Of a DNA stretch of 64,000 bases, positions 38,419-47,547 are shown one piece after another. A model generated the notes under the pieces. It was not told the DNA's origin. It searched no databases and saw only the letters and a program-made list of their open reading frames with translations. Position numbers and translations under genes: made by a program. The stretch's first letter is position 1. The number at the start of each line of letters is the position of its first letter. Origin of the DNA: MFD04716-140 sp963703125 (GTDB lineage Bacteria; Bacteroidota; Bacteroidia; Flavobacteriales; Flavobacteriaceae); the NCBI GenBank assembly GCA_963703125.1, contig OY969790.1, positions 3,100,001 to 3,164,000 on the forward strand. Direction: 5' to 3'.

Positions 38419-40050
38419 CTAGTTCCCATAGGCCTTATCCAAAAATTCATAACGTGCATCTTTTTCGGCTTTTATCAATTTGCTCTGGGTATCAATAACC
38501 ATTACAGGGGGAGCCGCATCTTTGGCCTTAGCAGCTTCCCATTGGGGAGCACCTTCGGAATTTGGGTTTCCGGTTTTGATAAAGTTGGCAAAATAGTTCT
38601 GCATCGTCTCGGAGGTCTTAAAATCGTCCGCTGTCCATGCATAATCAGCTACCAAATGCAAATTGCCCATGCAATATTCAATTTCACAGGCATGCGGCGC
38701 CCCAACCGGTTCGGGTGCCTTCGGCATTTCCGAATTTTTGGCAACCGTACCGCCCGCTAATCCCGAGGTCAAATTTTGATCGACCAAAGGGGGTCTCAAT
38801 TTGCTATATAAATAGCGGTAGACGGATTGATCGCTGTTGTTACGATGTAAATCGAACCACTTCCATGTACTATACGATATAAATCGGTCCGATGATAATG
38901 CCGTTGCGGAGAGTTCTATCTCTTTTTCGCTGCTCCCTGGATATAATTTCAAGACTTCTTCATACTTTTTGGGGTAAGCTTCCTTTACCTTGGCCTCATA
39001 ATTTTCCTTGGTATAGGATTGTCCTTGCATAAACGCCTGACCAGGAATTTCCGCAGAATTCCACCCTAAGAGCAGCGGAACTTGCGCTTGCTCTTTTGCG
39101 TTAAAAGTTTCCGGTAAGGATTTAGTAAGAAAATAACCGTCTATGACCATGGGGAAACCAAATCTTTTTGATGCATTGTAAATTTCATAGATTTCCTTGG
39201 TGCTCATTTTTCTTAATTCTTCAATACTTGCAATGCCGGCATTTTTGAGAAATGAAACGCCTTGTTGCTCCCCTTCGTTAAGAGGAACAGGTGGCATTGT
39301 AGGATGAATGGCCGCACCGCTTTCACCAATGGCCCCGGCGATAAGGTTTTTGCTCAATGGGGAAGCCATTTGGGCACTAACACCTATGGATCCCGCAGAT
39401 TCCCCCGCAATTGTTACCTTTTTGGGATCTCCGCCAAAAGCGGCAATATTTTTTTGAACCCATTTCAGGGCCGCATTTTGATCCAGCACACCATAATTGC
39501 CCGAGGCCTTGTAGGGAGCTTCGGCACTCAATTCCGGGTGGGCCAGGAATCCGAATATGTTCAGCCTATAATTCGTGGTTACCACCACCATGCCTTTCTT
39601 GGCCATGCTCTCACCGTCATATCTAGGTTCCGAAGCATCCCCAGCAACATTTCCTCCACCGTAGAAATATACTAGAACAGGTAGGTTCTTGACATCCCTG
39701 GTAGCCGGAGTCCAAACGTTTAGGTAAAGACAATCCTCACTGACCCCGTTTGACCTGGATTTCATATCCCCAAACACCATGGTCTGCATGGGTCGTGGGC
39801 CAAAATTTTTGGTTTCTTTGACCCCTGTCCAGTTATCCAAAGGTTGTGGGGCTTTCCATCTTAATTCTCCGATTGGCGGTTTTGCAAAAGGAACCCCAAA
39901 ATAAGTTTGGATACCTGTATGCGTATCATAATTCCCTTCAATAAGACCATTTTCGATTGCTACTTGAACCGGAAAGGCATTGGAGTTCTGTGCGTAAAAG
40001 TTTTGGTTTGCCATAAGTGCAAGAACACATATTGAGATTAGTTTTTTCAT
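38419..40050 (-). CDS. Secreted type-B carboxylesterase
   Basis: 543 residues with a signal peptide (MKKLISICVLALMANQNFYA). Type-B features: SEDCLYLNVWTP at 104-115, the oxyanion GGG at about 131-133, nucleophile elbow AGESAG with Ser218, and the histidine segment GAPHACEIEYCMG near the C-terminus. It hydrolyses carboxylic esters outside the cytoplasm; the natural substrate is unknown. A second, related esterase is encoded at 41.9 kb. The gene is divergent from the Nudix-type regulator gene, and a perfect palindrome lies between them. Confidence 0.88.
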   Translation of the reverse strand: MKKLISICVLALMANQNFYAQNSNAFPVQVAIENGLIEGNYDTHTGIQTYFGVPFAKPPIGELRWKAPQPLDNWTGVKETKNFGPRPMQTMVFGDMKSRSNGVSEDCLYLNVWTPATRDVKNLPVLVYFYGGGNVAGDASEPRYDGESMAKKGMVVVTTNYRLNIFGFLAHPELSAEAPYKASGNYGVLDQNAALKWVQKNIAAFGGDPKKVTIAGESAGSIGVSAQMASPLSKNLIAGAIGESGAAIHPTMPPVPLNEGEQQGVSFLKNAGIASIEELRKMSTKEIYEIYNASKRFGFPMVIDGYFLTKSLPETFNAKEQAQVPLLLGWNSAEIPGQAFMQGQSYTKENYEAKVKEAYPKKYEEVLKLYPGSSEKEIELSATALSSDRFISYSTWKWFDLHRNNSDQSVYRYLYSKLRPPLVDQNLTSGLAGGTVAKNSEMPKAPEPVGAPHACEIEYCMGNLHLVADYAWTADDFKTSETMQNYFANFIKTGNPNSEGAPQWEAAKAKDAAPPVMVIDTQSKLIKAEKDARYEFLDKAYGN

Positions 40051-40110
40051 GGTGTATGTTAAAAATTATTTATTGTCTCATAATGTTACAATAATACTTT
40101 GTTTTATTCA

Positions 40111-40136
40111 AATTTTATCATTTATTTGATAAAATT
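40111..40136. promoter_or_regulatory. Perfect 10-bp inverted repeat, probable operator
   Basis: AATTTTATCA (40111-40120) and TGATAAAATT (40127-40136) are separated by 6 bases. The dyad sits between the divergent esterase and regulator genes, 8 bases before the likely start of the regulator. It is a natural site for autoregulation and control of the esterase by the neighbouring Nudix-type regulator; this is inference. Confidence 0.6.
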
Positions 40137-40143
40137 AATAATA

Positions 40144-40893
40144 TTGGAGCGTCAAAAAATAAGGGAATTACCATCCAATGAGGAATTTATACCTCATTTG
40201 GCTTATGATTCGGTGATTTTTGGATTTAATGGCAAGCAACTTAAAATACTGGTTCTTGAGTACCATAATACGGGTTTTTTTGCCCTTCCCGGGGGTTTTG
40301 TAAAAAGAAACGAAAACTTGGACGATGCCGTTCAAAGGGGACTACAGGAGCGAACGGGATTGGATGCTATTTTTTTGGAGCAGTTTCATACGTTCGGTGA
40401 TGTCTCAAGACCTGCTCCTGAAGTGATGCGAACCATTTTGAATGCCAACGGTCTTGCCCCCGAAGACGATTATTGGATGCTTGATAGGTTTATTTCCGTA
40501 GCCTATTATGCCTTGATCAATTATAACGACGTACACCCCATACCCGATGCGATATCCGATTCAATTAATTGGTATCCGGTAGACCATTTGCCCAATTTAA
40601 TGATGGATCATAAACAGATTGTCGAAAAAGCCCTGGAAAAACTTCGTGAAAATTTGGACAAGAAACTGGTGGGTATGAATTTGTTACCAGATAAGTTCAC
40701 CATGAAAGATTTGCAAAAAGTATATGAGGCGGTTTTGGGAGAAAAATTACGACGCACTGCCTTTCAACGTAAAATCTTGGGTCTGGAAATCCTCGTCCGC
40801 CATGAAAAACTGTACACGGGAGCAGCCCATAAAGCGCCCTATTTGTATAGTTTTAAAATGAAAAATTCTGTAACAAAATGTGATTATGCATAG
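40144..40893 (+). CDS. Nudix-domain transcriptional regulator (NrtR/AraR-like)
   Basis: 249 residues from TTG at 40144. There is no ATG; the earlier TTG at 40099 would put a perfect palindrome inside the coding region and is less likely. N-terminal Nudix fold: VLEYHNTGFFALPGGFVKRN and DDAVQRGLQERTGLDAIFLE, where the hydrolase box GX5EX7REUXEEXGU is degraded (QRGLQERTGL), so it probably binds rather than cleaves a nucleotide or sugar ligand. The C-terminal part (FTMKDLQKVYEAVLGEKLRR, FQRKILGLEILV) is the winged helix seen in NrtR and in Bacteroides AraR. It overlaps the next gene by 8 bases. Confidence 0.8.
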   Translation: MERQKIRELPSNEEFIPHLAYDSVIFGFNGKQLKILVLEYHNTGFFALPGGFVKRNENLDDAVQRGLQERTGLDAIFLEQFHTFGDVSRPAPEVMRTILNANGLAPEDDYWMLDRFISVAYYALINYNDVHPIPDAISDSINWYPVDHLPNLMMDHKQIVEKALEKLRENLDKKLVGMNLLPDKFTMKDLQKVYEAVLGEKLRRTAFQRKILGLEILVRHEKLYTGAAHKAPYLYSFKMKNSVTKCDYA

Positions 40894-41857
40894 AAAAGAC
40901 TTCATAAGGCAAGTATCAATATTCACGGCCGCGGGCACCTTACTTCCCAATAATGTAATGGGTCGACTGGTGGATACCGATAAAGAAAAATTACTGAGCA
41001 AGATAGGCGTGCAATTATTCTCTCTTCCAATTTCCTTGGAAAAGGATTTCGAAGGTAGTATTGCCATGCTTTCCCAAATGGGTTTTAAGGAAATTGAAAT
41101 GTTCGGACCTTACGAGTTCAGTGCTTCTTCTGCAAAGGAAAGGTGGAAAAGTATAACCCCAATGCTGGGCTTTTCGGGAAGCGGATATTTTGGACATACG
41201 GAACAGGAAGTAAAGAATGTCTTCCTTAAATATGGAATGACCACTCCCGCTATGCATACCGATCTTGATACCTTGGAAAATAACATGGAATCCTTGGGAA
41301 GGGCAGGGGAAAATTTAGGTTTTGAGTATGTAATCCTTCCTGCCATTCCTGATGAGAGACGCCAAACATTGGACGATTATAAAAAGATGGCCGATATTTT
41401 TAATAAAATCGGCGAGAACGCGAAAAAAGTCGGATTGAAGTTTGCCTATCATAATCATGGTTATGGACTGGGTGAAGTTGAGGGGCAAATTCCATTGCAG
41501 ATTATTTTGGACAATACAGATCCAAATACCGTTTACTTGGAAATGGACCTTTTCTGGACCATTTCGGGGAATGCCGATCCCATTGAGTATTTAAGAAAAT
41601 ACAAAGGACGTTACCGAGCAATGCACGTAAAGGACATGAAAGAAAAACTGACCTTTTCTGGGGATGGCGGAGACGCAAGTCAGTGGATTCCATTATTTCC
41701 CAATATGACCTCCGCCGGAAGTGGGGTAGTGGACCTAAAGTCGATTGTTCCCGTCGCATTGGAAACTGGGGTCGAACATTTCTTCGTGGAGCAAGATATG
41801 GTCAAAGACCCACAGATTGCATTAAGACAAAGTATCGATTATCTAAAAACCATTTAA
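40886..41857 (+). CDS. Sugar phosphate isomerase/epimerase (AP-endonuclease-2 fold)
   Basis: 323 residues from the ATG at 40886 (MHRKDFIRQVSIFTAAGTLL); a GTG two codons earlier is possible. The start overlaps the regulator's stop, so translation is coupled. The N-terminus looks like an export signal without a full Tat twin arginine (HRKDF). TIM-barrel metal-site segments are visible: GLKFAYHNHGYGLGE, VYLEMDLFWTISGNADP and RAMHVKDMKEK, ending with EHFFVEQDM. Members isomerise or epimerise sugars or act on keto-sugars in the periplasm. It is a distant relative of the interrupted gene at 2.8-3.9 kb. Confidence 0.85.
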   Translation: MHRKDFIRQVSIFTAAGTLLPNNVMGRLVDTDKEKLLSKIGVQLFSLPISLEKDFEGSIAMLSQMGFKEIEMFGPYEFSASSAKERWKSITPMLGFSGSGYFGHTEQEVKNVFLKYGMTTPAMHTDLDTLENNMESLGRAGENLGFEYVILPAIPDERRQTLDDYKKMADIFNKIGENAKKVGLKFAYHNHGYGLGEVEGQIPLQIILDNTDPNTVYLEMDLFWTISGNADPIEYLRKYKGRYRAMHVKDMKEKLTFSGDGGDASQWIPLFPNMTSAGSGVVDLKSIVPVALETGVEHFFVEQDMVKDPQIALRQSIDYLKTI

Positions 41858-41896
41858 AATCATAGAGAACTCAACAAACAAACAAACTATATTATT

Positions 41897-43513
41897 ATGA
41901 AAAAAACCATTTTAAGAGTATTCAGTCTGGCTATTTTATTTAGTTATCCCGTGGCACATGGCCAAGAAGTAAAAACTGGCGAAAACGTGGCAGTGACGAA
42001 TACGGAATCAGGAAAGGTAAGGGGGTACATTCAAAACGGAATTTTTACCTATAAGGGAATACCTTATGCCAAAGCGGAACGGTTTATGGCCGCGACAAAG
42101 CCCGACTCATGGGAAGGAGTAAGAAGCTCTACCATGTATGGGCCTGTAGCACCTTTGATGACCCCGACCACCTCGGTTCAAGATGAGCCTGAATTTGTTT
42201 TTGATCATGATTGGGGCTATACCAATGAAGATTGTTTGCGCATCAATGTTTGGACGCCAAGTATAGATGATACCAAGAAAAGGCCTGTATTGTTTTGGAT
42301 CCATGGCGGAGGATTTACGGCAGGCTCCAGTCAGGAGCTACCTTCTTACGATGGTGAGAATTTGAGTAAAAATGGGGATGTTGTCGTGGTTTCTATCAAT
42401 CATCGATTGAACATTCTAGGTTTCTTGGATTTATCGGCCTATGGTGACAAATACAAGCATTCTGCCAATAATAGTATTTTGGACATGGCAGCAGCACTTG
42501 AATGGGTGAAGGCCAATATTGCCAATTTCGGGGGTGACCCCAACAATGTTACCATCTTTGGCCAATCGGGAGGTGGTGCCAAAGTAAATACCCTAATGGC
42601 CTTGCCGAGGGCCAAAGGGCTATTTCATAAAGCGATCAACCAAAGTGGCGCATTCCGGTCATCCATGTTGGAAAAAAGTGAGACGCAAGCCATTACTGCC
42701 CAAGTGCTTTCAGAACTGGGACTTAACGAGAATCAAGTGGACAGTCTTCAAAAAATTCCATTTGAAGCATTAAGTATGGCTGGTACAAAAGCATTAAGAA
42801 CAATAGAAGCTAAAATGAAGGCGGAAGGTAAGCCCATAATTGGCTTTGGCTTAAGCTGGGGCCCAAGTCGTGATGGGGAAGACCTACCGTATCAAGTTAT
42901 GTCCGAAGAAGCATTACAAATGTCCAAGGATATTCCCTTGTTGATCGGAACGACAAAAAATGAATTTGCCCCCTTTGCCAATATGCGTTTTTCAAACGCC
43001 TCAAAAGACGTGATAATGGCACATATTAAGGAAACTTATAAGGAAAAGACGGATGCCTATTTGGCTGCACTGAAGAAGGCATATCCAATGGATACAAAAG
43101 CTTCCGACCTTTTGGATATTGATACCATGTTCAGGCCCGGAGCCGTGGAACAGGCCAATCAGAAATCCAAACTACAGGGAGGAGCACCGGTCTACATGTA
43201 CTTGTTTACTTGGCAATCGCCCGTATTTGATGGTAAGTACAAGGCATTGCATTGCATGGAATTGCCCTTCGTATTCGATAATGTATCAAAGGCCAACCAA
43301 ATGACAGGTGGCGGTGAGGATGCGCAGGTATTGGCAGCCAAAATGAGCAAATCTTGGATTAATTTTGCAAAAACTGGTAACCCCAATCATTCAGGTTTAC
43401 CGGAATGGCCCAAATATACCAATGCCAACACGGCAACTATGCATTTTGACACGAAGTGCGAAGTAAAACCGCAATTGGATCAAGAGTTGTTCAATTTGGT
43501 GAACAATAGATAA
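41897..43513 (+). CDS. Secreted type-B carboxylesterase (second)
   Basis: 538 residues, signal peptide MKKTILRVFSLAILFSYPVA. NEDCLRINVWTP at 110-121, oxyanion loop HGGGF from 136, nucleophile FGQSGGG with Ser224 and the histidine segment ALHCMELPFVFDN near residue 453. It is 39 bases behind the isomerase gene and probably in the same operon (regulator, isomerase, esterase, former GH3 glucosidase). Together with the divergent esterase at 38.4 kb it points to breakdown of an esterified or aromatic glycoside, though the substrate is unknown. Confidence 0.88.
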   Translation: MKKTILRVFSLAILFSYPVAHGQEVKTGENVAVTNTESGKVRGYIQNGIFTYKGIPYAKAERFMAATKPDSWEGVRSSTMYGPVAPLMTPTTSVQDEPEFVFDHDWGYTNEDCLRINVWTPSIDDTKKRPVLFWIHGGGFTAGSSQELPSYDGENLSKNGDVVVVSINHRLNILGFLDLSAYGDKYKHSANNSILDMAAALEWVKANIANFGGDPNNVTIFGQSGGGAKVNTLMALPRAKGLFHKAINQSGAFRSSMLEKSETQAITAQVLSELGLNENQVDSLQKIPFEALSMAGTKALRTIEAKMKAEGKPIIGFGLSWGPSRDGEDLPYQVMSEEALQMSKDIPLLIGTTKNEFAPFANMRFSNASKDVIMAHIKETYKEKTDAYLAALKKAYPMDTKASDLLDIDTMFRPGAVEQANQKSKLQGGAPVYMYLFTWQSPVFDGKYKALHCMELPFVFDNVSKANQMTGGGEDAQVLAAKMSKSWINFAKTGNPNHSGLPEWPKYTNANTATMHFDTKCEVKPQLDQELFNLVNNR

Positions 43514-43532
43514 TCATAAGTAAAAATAGAAT

Positions 43533-43879
43533 ATGGGATTTCTAAGCAGGCCAATTATAAAATTTTGACTTATAGGCACCTTATTAGTGGGGTTGTACGC
43601 CTAAATTCACTGAAGAGGATAAAGGGGATTTTAAATTAGTGAAAAATGGGGGTGGATCTATATTGGGATATAGTGCCAACTCGGGAGTTCAAATTCTATC
43701 GGACAATGGGTTTGCCTTTTCAGATGCCATCCGGTATGACCACGGTTGAAAAACAATTTGAAGATGTTCCTAGGGATATGGAACCTTTTATGGATTCGGA
43801 AGGCAATATTTATGACTTTGCCTATGGTTTGAATTGGAAAGGAGTCATTAATGACGAAAGAGTAAAAAAACACAAATAA
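43533..43879 (+). pseudogene. GH3 beta-glucosidase remnant with a large internal deletion
   Basis: The start MGFLSRPIIKF is followed by an in-frame TGA and then LIGTLLVGL; in another frame CTPKFTEEDKGDFKLVKNGG and ILGYSANSGVQILSDNGFAF resemble the N-terminus of Bacteroidetes GH3 beta-glucosidases (..LGYSPESGVKLLEKDGL-F). The third frame then reads GLPFQMPSGMTTVEKQFEDV, PRDMEPF and YDFAYGLNWKGVINDERVKK, the well-conserved GH3 C-terminus. Both readings overlap on GGGTTTGCCTTTTCAGATGC, so some 2 kb that should encode the barrel and most of the C-terminal domain has been lost at this point. It also has a nonsense codon and a frameshift near the lipobox, so it is certainly dead. Confidence 0.75.
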
Positions 43880-43909
43880 TTTTTTTGATTAAACCTTTAA
43901 ATAAAATAG

Positions 43910-43943
43910 GTGTCTAAATTAAATATTGCATTAATTTAGACAC
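43910..43943. promoter_or_regulatory. Perfect 13-bp inverted repeat upstream of the haem-binding protein gene
   Basis: GTGTCTAAATTAA (43910-43922) and TTAATTTAGACAC (43931-43943) surround an 8-base loop, ending 19 bases before the ATG at 43963. No T run follows, so an operator or an RNA hairpin near the start is more likely than a terminator. Confidence 0.55.
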
Positions 43944-43962
43944 TAATCAAATACATTAAATC

Positions 43963-44475
43963 ATGCTAAAAAAACTTTTGATCGGCTTGGGAATTTTATT
44001 GATAGTCATTCAGTTCTTTCAACCCGAAAAAAACGATTCCAATGATCTTACCTATGATATTTCCACTAAATATGAGGTTCCTGAAAATGTAAACCAAATT
44101 TTGAAGGTAGCTTGTAATGATTGTCATTCAAACCAGACGAATTATCCTTGGTATGCCCATGTTCAACCGGTAGCATGGTGGCTTAATGACCATATCATGG
44201 ATGGCAAAAGGCATCTGAACTTTTCGACATTTGCTAAAATGCCCATTGCGATTCAAAACCACAAACTTGAAGAAACCATTGAAATGGTTGAAGAAAAGGA
44301 GATGCCGATTCCGGATTATACTTATTTGGGGTTGCACAAAGAAGCTGATTTATCTGATGAAGAACGAAATTTGGTGATAAATTGGGCGAAGTCCCAAATG
44401 AATTATCTAAAAGAAACCTATCCACCGGATAGTTTGGTAATGCCAAAAAGGAATGGGCCACCTTCTTCTAAATAA
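43963..44475 (+). CDS. Haem-binding domain protein (DUF/Haem_bd)
   Basis: 170 residues. One N-terminal membrane anchor (residues 4-19), then a compact domain with a single CxxCH site (VACNDCHSNQTNYPWYAHVQ) and PVAWWLNDHIMDGKRHLNFS, matching the Bacteroidetes haem_bd family, whose members carry one c-type haem at the periplasmic face. The C-terminal part shows MPIPDYTYLGLHKEADLSDE. Electron partner unknown. It sits 103 bases before a YceI gene, a common pairing in flavobacteria. Confidence 0.85.
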   Translation: MLKKLLIGLGILLIVIQFFQPEKNDSNDLTYDISTKYEVPENVNQILKVACNDCHSNQTNYPWYAHVQPVAWWLNDHIMDGKRHLNFSTFAKMPIAIQNHKLEETIEMVEEKEMPIPDYTYLGLHKEADLSDEERNLVINWAKSQMNYLKETYPPDSLVMPKRNGPPSSK

Positions 44476-44578
44476 GAATTTCCATTTGCTTTGAAAAGTA
44501 TGTTCTTCAATCAATCTTGAATTGTTTTAAAAATTTTACGATTTATTATTCTTACTAACCTTTAATCCTAATTGAATT

Positions 44579-45139
44579 ATGAAAAAATCCTTTTTTGCAG
44601 TATTTATTCTAACAAGTGCCATTATTTCTGCACAGAGTGTTTGGAAATCGGATAACGCCCATTCCGGGGTGAATTTTGCGATATCCCACTTACTTATATC
44701 CGAGGTCACGGGCAATTTTACGGAGTTCGAAATTGAGGCCACGGCCGATGATACGTTTGGCAATCCGTCCTTTACGGTAAGTATACCCACAAAAAGTATC
44801 AATACCGGAAATACACGTAGGGACGATCATCTACGAAGTGATGACTTTTTTGGGGCAGAAAAATTTCCAACGCTTGAGTTTAACACTACGGGCCTTGAAA
44901 AGACAGGTGAAAAAACATTTAAGTTAACAGGTGATTTAACAATGCATGGTGTTACCAAGCCGGTTGTTTTGGACGGGAAGGTAATAGGTATCATTACCGA
45001 CCAACGAAGCCAGAAATTAAAGGCTGGACTAAAATTAACCGGTTCCTTGTCAAGAAAAGACTTTGGTATTGGTGGAGATATGGCCCCTATTGGGAATGAG
45101 GTTGAAATGACCATTAATTTGGAGATGGCCCAACAATAA
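44579..45139 (+). CDS. YceI family periplasmic lipid-binding protein
   Basis: 186 residues, signal peptide (MKKSFFAVFILTSAIISAQS). WKSDNAHSGVNFAISHLLIS at the start of the mature protein, DDHLRSDDFFGAEKFPTLEF in the middle and LTMHGVTKPVVLDGKVIG are the YceI signatures. The lipocalin-like barrel binds polyisoprenoid or amide lipids in the periplasm. The reaction, if any, is unknown. Confidence 0.92.
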   Translation: MKKSFFAVFILTSAIISAQSVWKSDNAHSGVNFAISHLLISEVTGNFTEFEIEATADDTFGNPSFTVSIPTKSINTGNTRRDDHLRSDDFFGAEKFPTLEFNTTGLEKTGEKTFKLTGDLTMHGVTKPVVLDGKVIGIITDQRSQKLKAGLKLTGSLSRKDFGIGGDMAPIGNEVEMTINLEMAQQ

Positions 45140-46020
45140 AATAAAGGTAGGATATATTTAGGTAAAAAATGGGACACGGCATTTTGCTCCTACCGCATCC
45201 CATGGGGGAAATAAACTCAAACAACCTATGAATTACAAAAAATAAACCTTTACAGTCATTATAACTTTGGAGTAATGGCGGGGAGTTCAACTTCCCGCCA
45301 AATACCCACAAAGAGAGTTAATGGTTAGATTGTTTTGTAAGAAGAGGCGCATTGGGCATCGACCTACTACCATTTTTCGTCAATTTATGTCAAGATGCAC
45401 CACCACACTCATTTAATCCTTGGGTATGTCCCTTGCAAGAGGAGTTTCTATAAATGATTTTGGGTCATCTTCAAGCGTACATATCTTTATTTTCTTGTCA
45501 TGGCCAATTTTTCAATTGGCTTCTATTCACTTTTTATAATTTGACTTTCGACAATCCTCCTTCTGCAATAAAGCCCCATTCTTTAGGATTTTTTTTTAAA
45601 ACCTTAGATTTCAAATTTTCCGATTGAGTTTTAATGTTTTGAAAAGCCATAGTTATCCTTTTTTCTATAATTTGACTCTTCTTGAATACCCAGCTTTTTT
45701 CTTTGAGTAGTGTCGGAAGAAGAAGTAGGAAAGTAAAAATGAATACCAAAAGGCTAATTGTAAAAAAGGCTTCGGCCAAGTAAGGTATATTCATTTTTAT
45801 TTGTTCGATTTTTTAGTTTTGAAACGTGATTGATTTTCTAAAATTCCTTATCCTTATTTCTAATGGGACGTTCAAAAATAGTAAGTATTCTAGGTGCTAG
45901 AAATTTGATATGCCACATTTCCAAATGAATCGACGAAAGAGCCAATAGTATCGATTAAAAGCATTTTAACAAGTAAAAAGCTACAAAAAATGAAAATAGG
46001 GCAATCTCCGAATTTATACC
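45140..46020. other. 881-bp sparse region
   Basis: Apart from one possible small membrane protein gene (45534-45794, minus) nothing is recognised. A GC-rich hairpin, TGGCGGGGA/TTCCCGCCA with loop GTTCAAC, lies at 45276-45300; its loop resembles the T loop of a tRNA, but there is no rest of a tRNA and no T run. Confidence 0.4.
45534..45794 (-). CDS. Hypothetical small membrane protein
   Basis: 86 residues: a hydrophobic segment at about 8-30 (AFFTISLLVFIFTFLLLLP) followed by a lysine-rich cytoplasmic tail (FQNIKTQSENLKSKVLKKNP). This positive-inside pattern and codon use are compatible with a real small protein, but I do not recognise a family and no neighbour supports it. Confidence 0.4.
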   Translation of the reverse strand: MNIPYLAEAFFTISLLVFIFTFLLLLPTLLKEKSWVFKKSQIIEKRITMAFQNIKTQSENLKSKVLKKNPKEWGFIAEGGLSKVKL

Positions 46021-47547
46021 TTAAAGAGCAGCGAAGAGTGTGTAGATCAAATCATCCTGTTCAAAAGGCTTGGACAATATGGCGTTCATACCCGCCTCTT
46101 TGTATGTTTTCAACTGATCTTCATAGGCATTTGCCGTCATGCCTATAATGGGTAATGTCCTTATGTTCTTGAAAGGAAATTCCCTGATCAGCCTAGTCAG
46201 CTGATCACCTTTCGTATTGGGTAAGTTTATGTCCATTAGGACAATATCAAATTGATTCTGGACAATGGATTCCAGGACTTGTGATCCGTCATTTAGAACA
46301 TCAATATAAAAACGTTTGGTGTCCATTATCATTTTAAAAAGCACGGTCAAGAGCCTTTCGTCATCTTCAACAATTAACAGTTTATATTTTTTACCAGATA
46401 TGCCCAATTTGTCATATGCGACTTTTGAATAATCCGACACAGATAAAGCTAATCTTGACTTTAAAGGAATTTTTAGGCCGAGATTAAAAGAAAATGTGGT
46501 ACGTTGTCCTTTCTCGGATATTAGTTGAATTTTACTGTCCATAAGATCCAGAATTCCCTTAACTATCGCAAGGCCAAGTCCGCTTCCCCGACTTTTTATA
46601 GGATTTTCTAACTGGGAAAAGGATTCAAAAATCACTTCTTGTTTGTCCGGTGGTATTCCAGGTCCTGTGTCCGTGACGGCGAAACGAACATGGGCTTTCC
46701 CCGCCCATTGTTGGTTTAGTCCTAAATGCAATGATACTGTTCCTGTGGTGGTATATTTAACCGCATTGTCCAATAAATTGCTCAGTACTTGAAAGAGTCG
46801 CAAGCGGTCACCTTCAACCATAAGAGGTACTCTTTCATCAATTTCTAAATCAAACAAAAGACCTTTTGACTTACATTTTGTTTTGTAAGTAAAATCTAGC
46901 AACTCCAATAATTTCCCTAAATCAAAGGGTAAACTCTTTATTTCAAGTTTCCCTGAAGCGATCATCGCAATACTTAGGGTATCCTCCAATAGTAATTTCA
47001 GTTGATCATTGGAATCCGATAGTACACTCAATAACTGCCTTTGCTCGGTATTTAAATTTGTATTGCCTAAAATCTGGGCAATCGCCATACTGGTCATAAG
47101 CGGATTTCGAAGTTCGTGACTGAAGTTTTGTATGAATAGGTTCTTAAATCGTTCCCTTTGCTCTAGTTCCGAGTTCTTGATGAAGATCAACTCTTCGTTT
47201 ATGACGGCCTGGTTACGTGACTGGGCCACAATTTGATAACTATTATAGTGCTCGGTTTGATTCTGGATCAACAGCAACAGATCTTCTCCCTTTCTTTTAA
47301 TGTGAATGTCGGTTATATATACAGATTTTGCGATTTCAAGATGCACACAAAAAAATGAAAATTCATTTTCTGGGAGTTCTTGAAGGGTAGGGAGGCATTC
47401 AAAAAAAGGATGGAAGGTGATGATGGGATCCCCTTTTTTAATAGGCAAAAACGAAGGTTGGCACTCAATTACAAGTCCATCCCTGTTTATAGACAAATAT
47501 TGAAGATTTCTACTGGAAAAATCCTTTTTGAATTGATCAAGCTTCAT
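46021..47547 (-). CDS. Hybrid sensor histidine kinase/response regulator
   Basis: 508 residues, no membrane segment. Residues 1-130: a sensor part resembling a PAS-like domain; 131-200: HisKA with NFSHELRNP and His144; 235-360: ATPase with N-box NLLDNAVKYT, G1 DTGPGIPP and G2 GSGLGLAIVK; 388-505: receiver with LLIVEDDERL, phosphoacceptor Asp439 (VLMDINLP) and Lys493 (LSKPFEQ). It has no output domain, so the signal must pass to another protein. It overlaps the GTPase gene by 11 bases (47537-47547), which points to coordinated production with the GTPase and its partners. It is the last gene of the four-gene minus-strand operon. Confidence 0.9.
   Translation of the reverse strand: MKLDQFKKDFSSRNLQYLSINRDGLVIECQPSFLPIKKGDPIITFHPFFECLPTLQELPENEFSFFCVHLEIAKSVYITDIHIKRKGEDLLLLIQNQTEHYNSYQIVAQSRNQAVINEELIFIKNSELEQRERFKNLFIQNFSHELRNPLMTSMAIAQILGNTNLNTEQRQLLSVLSDSNDQLKLLLEDTLSIAMIASGKLEIKSLPFDLGKLLELLDFTYKTKCKSKGLLFDLEIDERVPLMVEGDRLRLFQVLSNLLDNAVKYTTTGTVSLHLGLNQQWAGKAHVRFAVTDTGPGIPPDKQEVIFESFSQLENPIKSRGSGLGLAIVKGILDLMDSKIQLISEKGQRTTFSFNLGLKIPLKSRLALSVSDYSKVAYDKLGISGKKYKLLIVEDDERLLTVLFKMIMDTKRFYIDVLNDGSQVLESIVQNQFDIVLMDINLPNTKGDQLTRLIREFPFKNIRTLPIIGMTANAYEDQLKTYKEAGMNAILSKPFEQDDLIYTLFAAL

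Noticed and set aside
45276..45300. GC-rich hairpin with GTTCAAC loop as a tRNA T arm
   Set aside because: There is no acceptor or anticodon arm on either side, and the first base after the loop is not the required C; left as an unexplained hairpin.
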